Source of the DNA: Desertivirga xinjiangensis
GTDB taxonomy: Bacteria; Bacteroidota; Bacteroidia; Sphingobacteriales; Sphingobacteriaceae
Length of the DNA: 64,000 bases
Assembly (NCBI RefSeq): GCF_024436435.1
Contig: NZ_JAFMZP010000001.1
Location: 744,001 to 808,000 of the forward strand
Reading direction: 5' to 3'
In this document: piece after piece, positions 18,639 through 27,389 of the stretch
Numbering within the stretch: the stretch's first letter is position 1
How the letters are laid out: every line of letters begins with the position of its first letter
Notes under the pieces: model-generated
What the model saw: only the letters and a program-made list of their open reading frames with translations
Database searches by the model: none
What the model was told of the DNA's origin: nothing
Program-made: the position numbers and the translations under genes

Positions 18639-18891
18639 ACTTTTATTCTTCTGATTATGACAAATTTATATAAAAAGCGGAGATAAAACAATTACAAGTC
18701 TACTAAATGTCAATAACCAGGTTTAATTACTTCAGCCTGTTTTATGAGTCAGGTTCAACACGACTTTTGTATCATCCTCCATGCTTAACGTGTTTGCGGT
18801 TTTTTTGTTATGACCGTGTATTTGCCCTTGCTAATTCGAAATTACCATCTCACTGTTCGTAGATGCTTGATCTTTAACATAGAAGAGATAA

Positions 18892-19095
18892 AAGACTTCC
18901 TTAATTCTATCGATCGACTTTGATGAGATCACCGATTCGGAAGTAAAACTGGTTTTTACTGTAGAAGACCCGAAAACTAACCTGCCATATACTAAAGAGC
19001 CAATGTATGTCGATATAAGTTATTATACATCCGGCAGCTCCGTTCCCGTCTTCAGCGAAACGCGCTTAAGTAGTAACAGCGGAATAGTCCATTGA
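18892..19095 (+). pseudogene. Gene fragment with no start codon
   Basis: A 67-codon open stretch follows an in-frame TAA at 18889 and ends with TGA at 19093-19095. Its translation looks like real protein (EVKLVFTVEDPK, YVDISYYTSG, VFSETRLSSNSG) and not like random frame, but there is no start and no partner domain. It is probably the middle of a lost extracellular or surface protein. The family is not recognised. The rest of 18639-19215 holds no gene that I can support. Confidence 0.35.
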
Positions 19096-19215
19096 TCACA
19101 CATTTCACTGAAAGTTAAAAATTAACCATCATTGACCATCATCCTAACTCGTTCTACCCTGCTCCTATACCGCGTCCGCAATCCTGGCGATCTCACAGTG
19201 ACTTACATGCGAGCT

Positions 19216-19602
19216 TCACTTATCGGCTGTTACAAAAAGGTCTGCTCGGTTCTTGAGTCGAACAGCAGTTGACAGCTGAATACTATCCAGAGTACGAAGG
19301 CCAGAGTGGCCATATTTGATAATTAGTTTGGCCGCATTGTTTATGATCAGTCGATCTAATGGAATAAAAGTAAACTTATCGAAATCCTCATTAAATGCCG
19401 CTACAGTCTTGGTTGCTTGTTGTTGAGTAATTTCTTTTGTTCGAACTTTCTTCCATAATGTAGAGGAGAACTCAATCCTTGTTAATTCAGAAAGAAAAAC
19501 TTCTGAAACAACATTCCTTGTAAAGATACTTTCGAACAGATCCGTGTCAACTTCATAATGATAGAGCTTGAATAGTGCACAAGTATCTAAGAATACTATC
19601 AT
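19216..19602 (-). CDS. PIN-domain protein, probable toxin of a type II system
   Basis: A 128-residue PIN nuclease-like protein beginning MIVFLDTCALFKLY, with the first metal-binding Asp at residue 6. The central Glu lies in ELTRIEFSS, and the third acidic site in LRTLDSIQLSTA, followed by the last conserved segment LFVTADK. The frame stops directly after VTADK, where most relatives have another 10-20 residues, so the end may be trimmed. The catalytic acids are all present. The start overlaps the end of an antitoxin-like relic by four bases (ATGA), the usual toxin-antitoxin arrangement. RNA cleavage is the expected activity of an intact relative; whether this copy is active is uncertain. Confidence 0.7.
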   Translation of the reverse strand: MIVFLDTCALFKLYHYEVDTDLFESIFTRNVVSEVFLSELTRIEFSSTLWKKVRTKEITQQQATKTVAAFNEDFDKFTFIPLDRLIINNAAKLIIKYGHSGLRTLDSIQLSTAVRLKNRADLFVTADK

Positions 19603-19709
19603 ATTTCACTTCTTCTATCTTCAACAGCTGCTTCACTTAATGATTCTTTATAGCCTTTCAATGCGTCTCTACTTTTTGAAAATGAGAAATCAGAGAGTGA
19701 AATTTGGTT
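19599..19709 (-). pseudogene. C-terminal relic of the antitoxin for the PIN gene
   Basis: In the frame that ends with TGA at 19601-19599, overlapping the PIN start as ATGA, the translation reads ISLSDFSFSKSRDALKGYK and then SLSEAAVEDRRSEI, an antitoxin-like tail. Upstream the frame has no ATG, GTG or TTG before a stop near 19792, and the sequence instead looks like a different gene on the other strand. The N-terminal DNA-binding part seems to have been lost by a rearrangement near 19712. Confidence 0.4.
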
Positions 19710-19726
19710 CGACGACGCTTCAATTG

Positions 19727-19846
19727 CTTGATTATAACTGGCAGAACGGCGAATATACCGTGTTGGAGAGCACCTTTTTCCGAAACGGGCATGTCATAGC
19801 AAACAGTAAAACCTCCGGTGATATGACGCTGATCATTTTATCCTGA
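19727..19846 (+). pseudogene. C-terminal gene fragment of unknown family
   Basis: A plus-strand stretch translating to LDYNWQNGEYTVLESTFF and then NGHVIANSKTSGDMTLIILS before a TGA. It looks like beta-rich protein sequence, but the frame to its left overlaps the antitoxin relic on the other strand and has no plausible N-terminus. Together with the fragment at 18892 it may be the remains of one gene split by the PIN module. Confidence 0.3.
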
Positions 19847-19898
19847 TCGTAAGTCCTATAGCTTTGACCTAGTCTCAAGCTTAACTCACAAAATCATC

Positions 19899-20779
19899 AT
19901 GTCGAAGTATATAGACTTACTAACCGATTTTTCTTTCAAACGGATCTTTGGTGCAGACCCTAACCGTGATTTATTAATTGATTTCCTAAACGAGGTTTTC
20001 AGGGGACGCAAACACATCACGGATCTGGTATATAATAAAAACGAACATCCTGGTGATAGGCCAGGCGAGGGCGGTGTAATTTTTGACCTCCTGTGTACAG
20101 GGACTGACGGCGAACGCTTTATTATCGAACTACAACGAGGTAAGCAGGAATATTTTAAACAGCGTGCTCTATTTTACACCAGCCGCTTAATAAGTGAGCA
20201 GGCCCCAAAAGGCAGACGCAGCGAATGGGCTTATAACATCAGCGGTGTTTACCTGATCGCCTTATTAGAAGATTTTGTACTAGAAGACAGTCCGGAAAAT
20301 GAGTATTTGCATGATATTTGTCTCTGTAACAGGCAGACAGGTAAAATATTTTACGATGATCTGGGTTACACCTATATTGAATTGCGTAGATTTGTTAAAA
20401 CGGAAGCCCAACTGGAAACCGGGCTGGATAAATGGCTGTTTGTATTAAAGTATATGAGCACTATGGATAGAATCCCGGTTTTTCTGCGCAAGCCGATATT
20501 TGAAAACTGTTTGGTATCGCCGAATATGCTAACTTAACAAAAGAGGAGAAAATGATGTACGACAGCAGCTTAAAATATAAATGGGATAATAAGAACGTTC
20601 TTGACTATGCTAGAAAGGAAGGCATTGAAGAAGGGATTGAAAAGGGCAAGGAAGAAAAGACTCATGCCATTGTTTTAAACCTGATTTTAAAGCTGGGTCT
20701 GTCCGACGAGCAGGCAGCTGATGTTGCTGGCGTACCGGTTGATTACGTTGCAACAGTACGCGCAGAGTTAAAAAAATAG
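19899..20779 (+). pseudogene. Rpn-family nuclease (PD-(D/E)XK transposase-like), frameshifted
   Basis: The first 200 codons encode a recombination-promoting nuclease of the Rpn / PDDEXK_2 family: DLLTDFSFKRIFG at the N-terminus, then the catalytic core VIFDLLCTGTDGERFIIELQR, given here as family evidence with Asp, Glu and Gln in the usual spacing, and FYTSRLISEQAPKG. The frame breaks at 20502-20507, where TGAAAACTG replaces TGAAAAACTG of the second copy. Restoring one A lets the frame continue through FEKLFGIAEYANLTKEEKM and the charged tail to 20779, giving about 293 residues, the normal size. A separate product from the ATG at 20552 is therefore unlikely. A real mutation and a base-calling error in the A-run are both possible. 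Confidence 0.8.
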
Positions 20780-21178
20780 CACCTTTTGCGGATCTAATAA
20801 ATCGAGTCTTGGTATTGAAAAATCTGAGCAGTATGGATAAGATCCCGGTTTTTCTGCGCAAACCGATATTTGAAAAACTGTTTGGTATCGCCGAATACGC
20901 TAAATGACAAAAGAGGAGAAAATGATGTACGACAGCAGCTTAAAATATAAATGGGATAATAAGAACGTTCTTGACTATGCCAGGAAAGAAGGTATTGAAG
21001 AAGGCAGGAAAGAAGGAATTGAAGAAGGCAAGCAAGAAGCCATGTATGCCTTTCTTGCAAACTTAATTTCAAAGCTCGGACTGTCCGACGAGCAGGCAGC
21101 TGATGTTGCTGGGGTACCGGTTGATTACGTTGCAAAAGTACGCGCGGAGCTGAAAAAGTAACGCCTTTTGCTGATTCC
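20450..21178 (+). repeat. Tandem duplication of the 3' end of the Rpn gene
   Basis: The roughly 345 bases at 20450-20795 recur in diverged form at 20818-21178. The match covers the coding end from the segment ATCCCGGTTTTTCTGCGCA onward and about 15 bases past the stop. The charged linker differs in repeat number (EGIEEGIEKGKEE against EGIEEGRKEGIEEGKQE). Confidence 0.8.
20808..21161 (+). pseudogene. Second, truncated Rpn-family copy, also frameshifted
   Basis: This copy lacks the nuclease core. It starts near LVLKNLSSMDKIPVFLRKP, continues FEKLFGIAEYAK, and breaks at 20901-20908, where AAATGACA replaces the expected AAATTGACA. The single-base loss creates both the premature TGA and a new ATG at 20904. 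The frame after it encodes the C-terminal module, a glycine-glutamate-rich charged linker plus a small helical end (GLSDEQAADVAGVPVDYVAKV). A stand-alone 85-residue product from 20904 is possible, but there is no evidence that it is made. Confidence 0.7.
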
Positions 21179-21757
21179 ATAACGGAACGGATACCAGATA
21201 TACCCTGACAATTACCATTTCAGTCAGGTAGGAAATAACACAGTTTACGAGTTATTTTGCAATAACCATACCTTGCACATTTCGAAGCGCCAAACTTCAA
21301 TTGGCATGATTGAGATTTTATAGGGTATAGATCTACAGATCTACAAGCTTACGTGCAGATGCCAGATTGTTTCTACCTTGAGATAGTGAACAGCGAGGCC
21401 CTACGACTGACTCGTGATCAGGCGTGAAAATTGGGGGATGTTCTTCCCTTCGTCATCCTGAACATGTTTCAGGACCTCTTGCTTAAGCATGTCCTTTATA
21501 GTCCCCCAACTTTTCCGAGCATTTAAATGGGTAAAGTCAAGCAGCATAGGGGCGAAATCAAAGAAGCTGCCGTTATTGGCGCTGTTTTGTATTTAGGCGT
21601 TAGTTGTGATTTTCCAAACAGAACATGCACTTTGAAGCATAGATGCCGGTATGAGTTCAGAGCTATTTCTCCTCCTTGCCAGCCCTTTTGCCTTCGCAGC
21701 CAACTTAAACCATCAAACCACTTCCTCGCCAGCGAATTTAATTTCGCTGATCATTAT
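21162..21757. other. Intergenic stretch without a supported gene
   Basis: Apart from the 41-base repeat at 21448-21488 nothing is recognisable. The longest open frame (21527-21874) runs into the BLUF relic on the opposite strand, is poor in protein-like sequence and is not called. Confidence 0.5.
21448..21488. repeat. Dispersed palindromic repeat, copy 1
   Basis: A 41-base element starting CTTCGTCATCCTGAAC and ending CTCTTGCTTAAGC. It is identical in 40 of 41 positions to 63762-63802. Its core TCCTGAA-N5-TTCAGGA forms a seven-base hairpin, as in REP-like repeats. Confidence 0.75.
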
Positions 21758-22222
21758 TTAAAGCTTACCAAAATCACTATCCTCTACAGATGGGTTAAGT
21801 GCCAGGAAAGTCTTAAGCAGAAACAAGATGGAATGATTTGCCATGCGTTCCTCAGGAAGCACCTTTCCGTTTAACTGAGTATAGCCCCGCACTTCATGAA
21901 AGAATTCCGGGGAGGCAGTTCTAAAAGCCATCGACCAGTCTTTAAAATTCGCACTTCAATAAAGTTGTCTGCAATCCTGGTGACTTGTTTATGCCGTTTG
22001 TCGGCCTCAATCTGTTTGAAATAGCCTGCACCTCCTCTGTACTTCCCTCCAGCACTTGCATGATGTTGCCGGAATCATACAGCAGGATCCCGGAGATCCC
22101 GTGCTCCGCATTCCATTCCATGCTCCGAATAGTATATCAAAGTATATCACTTAAAGTCTTTTCATCAAAACGAAATGCCCCTTACTTATATAGACAATAT
22201 AATTTAAAACTGCTCCTGCCAT
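21758..22222 (-). pseudogene. Decayed BLUF-domain blue-light photoreceptor gene
   Basis: Read on the minus strand, three frames together spell a BLUF protein: LNYIVYISKGHF at the N-terminus, FDEKTLSDIL, NAEHGISGILLYDSGN, MQVLEGSTEEVQ, YFKQIEADKRHKQVTRIADN, then KDWSMAFRTASPEFF and a C-terminal extension ending EDSDFGKL before a TAA. The NxxxGISGILLY and QVLEG segments and the DWSMAF motif are the family's FAD-binding hallmarks. The Tyr of the VY segment and the Gln of MQVLEG that make up the light switch are still visible. There is an in-frame TGA after SDIL, a one-base loss after EEVQ and another just before KDW, plus a shift near the N-terminus. No functional product is expected. Confidence 0.8.
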
Positions 22223-22300
22223 GCATTAATCCCTGTGACCGCAAATAATATCAGTTTCCGGAAACTTAACCAATTTTCATCCAAAAAGTTCTGCTTTACT

Positions 22301-23122
22301 TCACCACCCCAACACCTTCTTCCTAACCTTATACCCCAGGGTCTGCGGAGCATACCAAACCCCACTTATAATCTTTTTCCTCAAGCTACCCACTTTATTG
22401 CTTTTGATCACCTTATTTACCCTAAACTTATCCTCGCCCGAAACCAGCAGACAATCCGGCCTAAAAGAATGCCACTTCACAATTGGATAAGAAACATCTT
22501 TCAGCGCCTTTACTTCCTGATCCGGACGGCAGTATTGAAGCAATAGCGCATAACGATCCTTATCAGTAGAATTTTTAGTACCATGCCAGGCCTTGCCTTC
22601 AAAAATGAAAAACTCCCCGTCGTGAATATCCAAATCAATCAATTCAGATTCCGGAGATAATTTCCTGGCAGCTTCTAACACACTTTGTGAATCAGTTTGA
22701 TCTAGTCCCTCACATTTTAGTTCCGCTGGATGAACATTAAACCGATGGCTTCCTGAAATAACGCTGATTGATTCTTCAGGCTGCACATTTTCTAAGGCAA
22801 CCCAAACTGACACACCCTCCCAAACGGTGTGTTCAAAATCAATATGCCAGTTATGTTTTTTTCCCGGTTTTTGTTTGATGATCTGGCTGCCCCACAGCAG
22901 AATATCGTTTCCCATGATCTGTTGCAATTTTGATATAATGGCCGGATGCTTGGCAATATCCGCGACAAACTGGTCGACAGAGTGCCTGCCTTTAATCCAA
23001 GGGAAAAAACGTTCAGGGAACCTAGAGGCAAGGTTTAAGATGTTTTTTGCTTGAGCAGAGGCAAATAGGGGATAGGGGCCGGAATAACCGTCCTTATCAA
23101 ATAGAGATGGGGAGAGGTCCAT
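22301..23122 (-). CDS. Phytanoyl-CoA dioxygenase (PhyH) family oxygenase
   Basis: A 273-residue Fe(II)/2-oxoglutarate-dependent oxygenase. The iron ligands are visible as His93 and Asp95 in NWHIDFEH and His180 in AWHGTKNST, with Arg190 (KDRYALLL) as the likely 2-oxoglutarate anchor. The double-stranded beta-helix strands around them (VSVWVALENVQPEESI, ISGSHRF, GEFFIFEGKAW) fit the PhyH family. The enzyme should hydroxylate a small molecule or lipid; the substrate is unknown. It stands alone among broken genes and next to acyltransferases, so it may be the remnant of a decorating or secondary-metabolite module. Its frame is complete and all key residues are kept. Confidence 0.85.
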   Translation of the reverse strand: MDLSPSLFDKDGYSGPYPLFASAQAKNILNLASRFPERFFPWIKGRHSVDQFVADIAKHPAIISKLQQIMGNDILLWGSQIIKQKPGKKHNWHIDFEHTVWEGVSVWVALENVQPEESISVISGSHRFNVHPAELKCEGLDQTDSQSVLEAARKLSPESELIDLDIHDGEFFIFEGKAWHGTKNSTDKDRYALLLQYCRPDQEVKALKDVSYPIVKWHSFRPDCLLVSGEDKFRVNKVIKSNKVGSLRKKIISGVWYAPQTLGYKVRKKVLGW

Positions 23123-23243
23123 TGAAGATAAAGGGTTTAAGTGCCTCTAAATTAATGTTTTTAAATGAACCTGGGTGTTAATTGTTTGCTAAATCTGTAA
23201 ATTGTAAACTTGTGTGTAAGATTTTAAAGAAATATGCGTCCTG

Positions 23244-23402
23244 ATGGCTGATGTAGTTGGTAAATTCTATATCTCTTCTCTTCCTATCTTATACAAAACG
23301 AAGACGGACTTAAAAGACTTTCGTGTTTATTTTGGAAAAACAGCTATTCACAACGGCAAATTGCTCGGCTACTTTGGCGGCTGGTTCAAACAGGGCATTT
23401 AA
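23244..23402 (+). CDS. Small open frame of 52 codons, unknown
   Basis: An ATG at 23244 opens a frame translating to MADVVGKFYISSLPILYKTK and later FGKTAIHNGKLLGYFGGWF before TAA at 23400-23402. The composition looks protein-like. It could be a small gene or the C-terminal stump of a lost one. No family is recognised and no ribosome site is visible. The rest of 23123-23506 holds nothing that I can name. Confidence 0.25.
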   Translation: MADVVGKFYISSLPILYKTKTDLKDFRVYFGKTAIHNGKLLGYFGGWFKQGI

Positions 23403-23506
23403 CGACCGGATCCATAGGTTAAACTTAAGTTTGATGGATATTATAGCCAATTTTACCCAATTTAAATATTATCTTAGTGCAATGGAAAGCGAAACTGGAC
23501 GTTAGC

Positions 23507-24469
23507 ATGAGGTTTAGAAATATTGATTTGTTAAAAGGTCTGCTAATTATTTTAGTGATCGTTGGACACGTTTTGCAGGGAAAATTAAGTGAATCTATTT
23601 GGCGATACTTTATTTACGCATTTCATATGCCCCTTTTTATCAGTATTGGGGGCTTTCTTCTAAACTTTCAAAAACTGAAGGAACTTTCACTCTCGAACTT
23701 GTTGTGGAAATATGTTGAGAGGATTATAATACCGTAGGTTATCGCTGTATTAGTTTATTGGGTTTTTGCAATTCACCGGATGGTGTCAATCCCAGATTTA
23801 TATATATTGTTCGAAAATTTTTTACGGCCCTTTTATCATTTGTGGTTTATACCGGCCTTTATAAGTTGGGTGTTTCTAACTTGGCTTGGAGTCAAGTTGA
23901 GTGGTAACAGGGCGATTCTAATGGTTGCAGGTGCCCTTATTTCATTTGTGTTCTATATCCTGTCCGTGAAGCCAGACTTATATATAAGGTTACCATATAT
24001 AAATGGAATAATTAATACCGTCGTTCATACTTTTCGTCCCCAATTTTATGTGTTTTTCCTATTGGGTAATTTTATAAGAGAGAATGCTCGTCAAATGAAT
24101 AGTCCGATGGAGTACGTAGTGCTGTTTTTATTAGGCGCGTTGAAACTTTATTTGTTTATCCATCCTAATCAGCTACTCTCAGGTCTAGCATTTTTTTTAT
24201 TCAACTTCTTTTTGATCCGTGTAATCTTAAAGGCAGCTTCAGGAAATTATATTCCTAATTCTTCATCGTTAGAGTGGTTAGGGAGGAATTCGCTGGGCAT
24301 TTATTTATGGCACGTTCTTCCAATTATAATATGTAAGATGACTATCACAACCGAAAATTTGTTCTTATTTTATTTAGCCTCCTTCACCTTTGAATTGTTA
24401 TTCATTGCTGCATATGCCCTTATAGCAAAGCACCAATTTATCAAACGGTTTGTTTTTGGCATGAGTTAA
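23507..24469 (+). pseudogene. Acyltransferase family 3, interrupted by an in-frame TAG
   Basis: From the ATG at 23507 the frame encodes a membrane acyltransferase of the OafA/nodX type: DLLKGLLIILVIVGHVLQG with the catalytic His near residue 22, then AFHMPLFISIGGFLL. A TAG at 23735-23737 stops it after residue 76 (ERIIIP). The same frame continues without a further break (VIAVLVYWVFAI, FYHLWFIPAFISW, SLGIYLWHVLPI) to 24469, the normal total of about 320 residues and some ten membrane segments. A single substitution explains the damage. Unless the stop is suppressed or is an error, no active enzyme is made. It would have transferred acetyl or a similar group to a sugar. Confidence 0.8.
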
Positions 24470-24977
24470 GTTCTTAACAAATCCGGAAGCAGACGGTTTA
24501 AAGCTTTACCAGGGAGTGCAAAAGTGTAAGGCAAACAAACATTTAGAAATAGATTTCCGGGGATGTTGATTGAAGATACAGAGTTTAGGTGCCTTCAAAA
24601 TTGGTACTCTCAACGGTTGTGAGTGACGCTTGGTTTAAGCTTGTGGAAAATGTGTTTCAGAGTGCGAAGTTCTGGGAAATATCTTCACGTCTTCCCCGAG
24701 CGATGGCTTTGATTGTCGATAGTGGTCGCCTAATTTGTTACACTGAGGTGCTGAAGCAAAAAGACAGTTCTGGAACCGGTCAAATAGAGAAAGCAACGAA
24801 TTAAGTAGGTGTATCATAAAAGTATGTAGCCCTCGTCCATTAATTTTCTTTTTTAGTTTTCATCGACAATGCATGATTTTTGTACAACGTAGAACTTCTT
24901 GATTGTTACTGCTGTATGCCTGACGCTACGAGTAATAAATTTACGAATACGTATGAAATGTTTAGATTTAGAGATTC
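24470..24977. other. Intergenic stretch with a possible relic of the PhyH gene's 5' end
   Basis: Bases about 24550-24600 resemble 23085-23150, the start of the PhyH gene and its upstream DNA (shared segments around ATTGAAGATA and TTTAGGTGCCT). On the minus strand the adjoining translation reads NLFLNVCLPYTFALPGKA, loosely like the PhyH N-terminus. This suggests an old duplication flanking the broken acyltransferase. Nothing else could be supported here; the open frame at 24589-24804 lacks protein character. Confidence 0.25.
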
Positions 24978-26087
24978 ATGCTTGAAAAAGTGAGAATTAA
25001 CACTGAAGGCGTTACTAAAAAAATTTTTGGAATACAGTATTTAAGGGGAATAGCTGCAATATTAGTAGTTATGTCACATGTGAATGGAATGTCAAGTTTT
25101 CCCAAATACTTCAGTGTTCCAATTTTTAAAGGACGGTTAAGTTCTGCCTCTAATCACGTTGATCTCGGGATAGAAGGAGTGTACTTGTTTTTTGTTATTA
25201 GTGGTTTTATAATGACTTATACATCACTGGCTCCTTCAACACTTTTGCCGAGAATCGCTACATTTCCTTTTTTGAGGAAGCGTGTTGTACGGATTCTGCC
25301 TTTTATGTGGTTTGCAATTCTGCTTTTCGCGGTAGTTAGATTTCTCACACTGAAAATTTTCCCCATTGAAAATTACCTGAGGGCTCTTTTTTTGTTTCCT
25401 ATTGGGGCACTTGAACCTAAGCAGATATGGACTTTACGGCATGAGTTTCTCTTTTACAGCATCTTTTGCTTGACCCTAATCTCTTTTAAAAAGCTTAAGC
25501 CACTTCTATATTTGTGGTTTTTATCACCCATCTTTATTACGGCCATTGAGCTAAAGCTAACTTCTAATAGTTTAGGTAGCTTTTTATTTAGCAAGTATAA
25601 TATTCTTTTTGGCTTGGGGTACATCGCGGGAGTTATACACTTGAAGGGTTATTGGCCAAGACAATGGAAGACAAATTTATTATTTTCCATTTGCATAATC
25701 TTGATATTGTTTGAGTTGGTATGCATCCATTTTTTAAAGCAGACCGCGGAGAGTGATGGATTACTTCATTTATTTACAAGCGGTGCCATTTGTGCAATTG
25801 TTTTACTTACTACTAATGCATTAACAATAGAAAAAGACTCAAGTCTACATAAAATAGCTTTACTAATCGGTGATGCCTCATATTCTATTTACCTAACACA
25901 CGGAATATTTATTGCAGGAGTCTTAAAGATTTGGTCCTCGATCCAACCGCAGCCTCATCCTTTATTGATTTTAGTCGTCGTATCTTTGATATGCATAATT
26001 GCAGGCATTATCTTTCACATATTTGTTGAGAAGCCGTTAACTCAAAACATAAGTTTAAGGTTGCGCAAAGAAAAGAATAGCCGATAG
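24978..26087 (+). CDS. Acyltransferase family 3 membrane protein
   Basis: A 369-residue integral membrane O-acyltransferase of the OafA/YrhL type. The catalytic R-x10-H motif is present in LRGIAAILVVMSHVNG, followed by the conserved EGVYLFFVISGFIM segment and FLRKRVVRILP. WTLRHEFLFYSIF is the expected second-loop motif, and about ten hydrophobic segments span the protein. Such enzymes acetylate or otherwise acylate surface sugars. It is on the plus strand, converging with the 34-kb polysaccharide operon that ends at glf, so its substrate may be that glycan. It is intact, unlike its upstream relative. Confidence 0.9.
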   Translation: MLEKVRINTEGVTKKIFGIQYLRGIAAILVVMSHVNGMSSFPKYFSVPIFKGRLSSASNHVDLGIEGVYLFFVISGFIMTYTSLAPSTLLPRIATFPFLRKRVVRILPFMWFAILLFAVVRFLTLKIFPIENYLRALFLFPIGALEPKQIWTLRHEFLFYSIFCLTLISFKKLKPLLYLWFLSPIFITAIELKLTSNSLGSFLFSKYNILFGLGYIAGVIHLKGYWPRQWKTNLLFSICIILILFELVCIHFLKQTAESDGLLHLFTSGAICAIVLLTTNALTIEKDSSLHKIALLIGDASYSIYLTHGIFIAGVLKIWSSIQPQPHPLLILVVVSLICIIAGIIFHIFVEKPLTQNISLRLRKEKNSR

Positions 26088-26186
26088 GGAGTGAAGGTAA
26101 AGTGAATTGTAGATCTTTAGGCATATTTAACGTTCATAGATTTGTTTTGAGCAAAGTATTTGATTTCCTAGACTGTATACTCAAAT

Positions 26187-26203
26187 ATCAAGTTCAACTT
26201 GAT
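26187..26203 (-). terminator. Palindrome at the end of the glf operon
   Basis: ATCAAGTT-C-AACTTGAT is a perfect 17-base palindrome touching the glf stop codon. It may end the long minus-strand transcript, but there is no clear T-run, so support is limited. Confidence 0.3.
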
Positions 26204-27333
26204 TAGAGGCCATTAAAGTTGAGCATCTTTAAACTCCATTTCGCTTTTGCCAATGCAGATCCGATAACCTGGTGCATATCATAATACCGGTATTCTGCTA
26301 AACGACCACCAAATATCACATTGGTTTCTGTTTTCGCCAGATCCTGATATTTTTTTATGATGGCTGTATTTTTTTCATCGTTAATTGGATAATAAGGCTC
26401 CACTCCTTTCGATGCCTGTAAAGAGTACTCCTTGGTGATCACAGTCTTAGGCTGTGTGCCGAACTCGAAGTGCTTGTGCTCAATGATCCTGGTATAAGGT
26501 GTTTCCGGATCAGTATAATTGATAACGGCATTTCCCTGGTAATTCTCCTCCTCAAGTGTTTCGACTTCAAACTTTAAGCTGCGGTATTCCAGCTCGCCAA
26601 ACTGATAATTGTAGTACTCATCAATTTTTCCAGTGAAGACGATTTTGTCAGCCAGCAGGCTAAGTTCCTCGCGGTTAGCAAAGAAATCAGTATCCAGGCG
26701 TATTTCAATACCTTCCAGTAAACCTTCAATTATTTTATTGTAGCCGCCCACAGGTATACCCTGATATTTGTCGTTGAAATAGTTGTTGTCGTAAGTGAAT
26801 CGTACGGGAAGCCTTTTAATAATAAAGGCGGGCAATTCAGTTGCTTTCCGGCCCCACTGCTTTTCAGTGTAGTATTTTATAAGTTTCTCGTAAATGTCGG
26901 TCCCAACAAGCTTCAATGCTTGCTCTTCCAAGTTTTTCGGCTCTGTAATATGTAGGTCTACTATTTGTTCGGCTATCTTCTGCTTCGCCTCAGCAGGTGT
27001 TTTAGTTCCCCAAAGCTTGTAAAAAGTATTCATGTTAAATGGCAGGTTGTATAGCTCGCCATTATAGTTTGCCACGGGAGAATTGGTATACCTGTTAAAG
27101 TCAGCGAACTGGTTTACATAGTCCCAGATCTCTTTATCGTTAGTATGGAAGATATGTGCACCGTACCAATGTACATTAATGCCTTCCATTTCTTTGCAGT
27201 AAACGTTTCCGCCCGCATGTTTCCTTTTATCTATTACCAGGCATTTCTTACCGGCCTTGGTAGCCTCATGCGCAAAAACAGCTCCGAATAATCCAGAGCC
27301 GACAATAAGATAGTCGTAGTTAAAACTAGTCAT
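26203..27333 (-). CDS. glf: UDP-galactopyranose mutase
   Basis: A 376-residue flavoenzyme that converts UDP-galactopyranose to UDP-galactofuranose in the cytoplasm. The N-terminal FAD-binding Rossmann motif YLIVGSGLFGAVFA is followed by the second FAD segment LVIDKRKHAGGN. The family-typical GAHIFHTNDKEIWDYV, LPFNMNTFYKLWG, EKQWGRKATELP and NYTDPETPYTRIIEHKHF segments are all present, and the C-terminal FGGRLAEYRYYDM motif closes the fold. The length is normal. It is the last gene of the long minus-strand operon and shows that the glycan contains galactofuranose. At least one nearby GT2 is therefore likely to be a galactofuranosyltransferase. Confidence 0.96.
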   Translation of the reverse strand: MTSFNYDYLIVGSGLFGAVFAHEATKAGKKCLVIDKRKHAGGNVYCKEMEGINVHWYGAHIFHTNDKEIWDYVNQFADFNRYTNSPVANYNGELYNLPFNMNTFYKLWGTKTPAEAKQKIAEQIVDLHITEPKNLEEQALKLVGTDIYEKLIKYYTEKQWGRKATELPAFIIKRLPVRFTYDNNYFNDKYQGIPVGGYNKIIEGLLEGIEIRLDTDFFANREELSLLADKIVFTGKIDEYYNYQFGELEYRSLKFEVETLEEENYQGNAVINYTDPETPYTRIIEHKHFEFGTQPKTVITKEYSLQASKGVEPYYPINDEKNTAIIKKYQDLAKTETNVIFGGRLAEYRYYDMHQVIGSALAKAKWSLKMLNFNGL

Positions 27334-27389
27334 GAAAGAGATTACCTAAAAAATAGTTGATAATCTTACCGATGCGGTTCGATCTTTAA

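Noticed and set aside
20552-20779. Separate 75-residue gene after the Rpn frame
   Set aside because: It is the natural C-terminus of the Rpn gene once one lost base is restored.
21527-21874. 115-codon plus-strand open frame
   Set aside because: It overlaps the BLUF relic on the other strand, has unlikely composition and no family resemblance.
24589-24804. 71-codon plus-strand open frame
   Set aside because: No protein-like pattern, and it lies in a region that looks like old duplicated debris.
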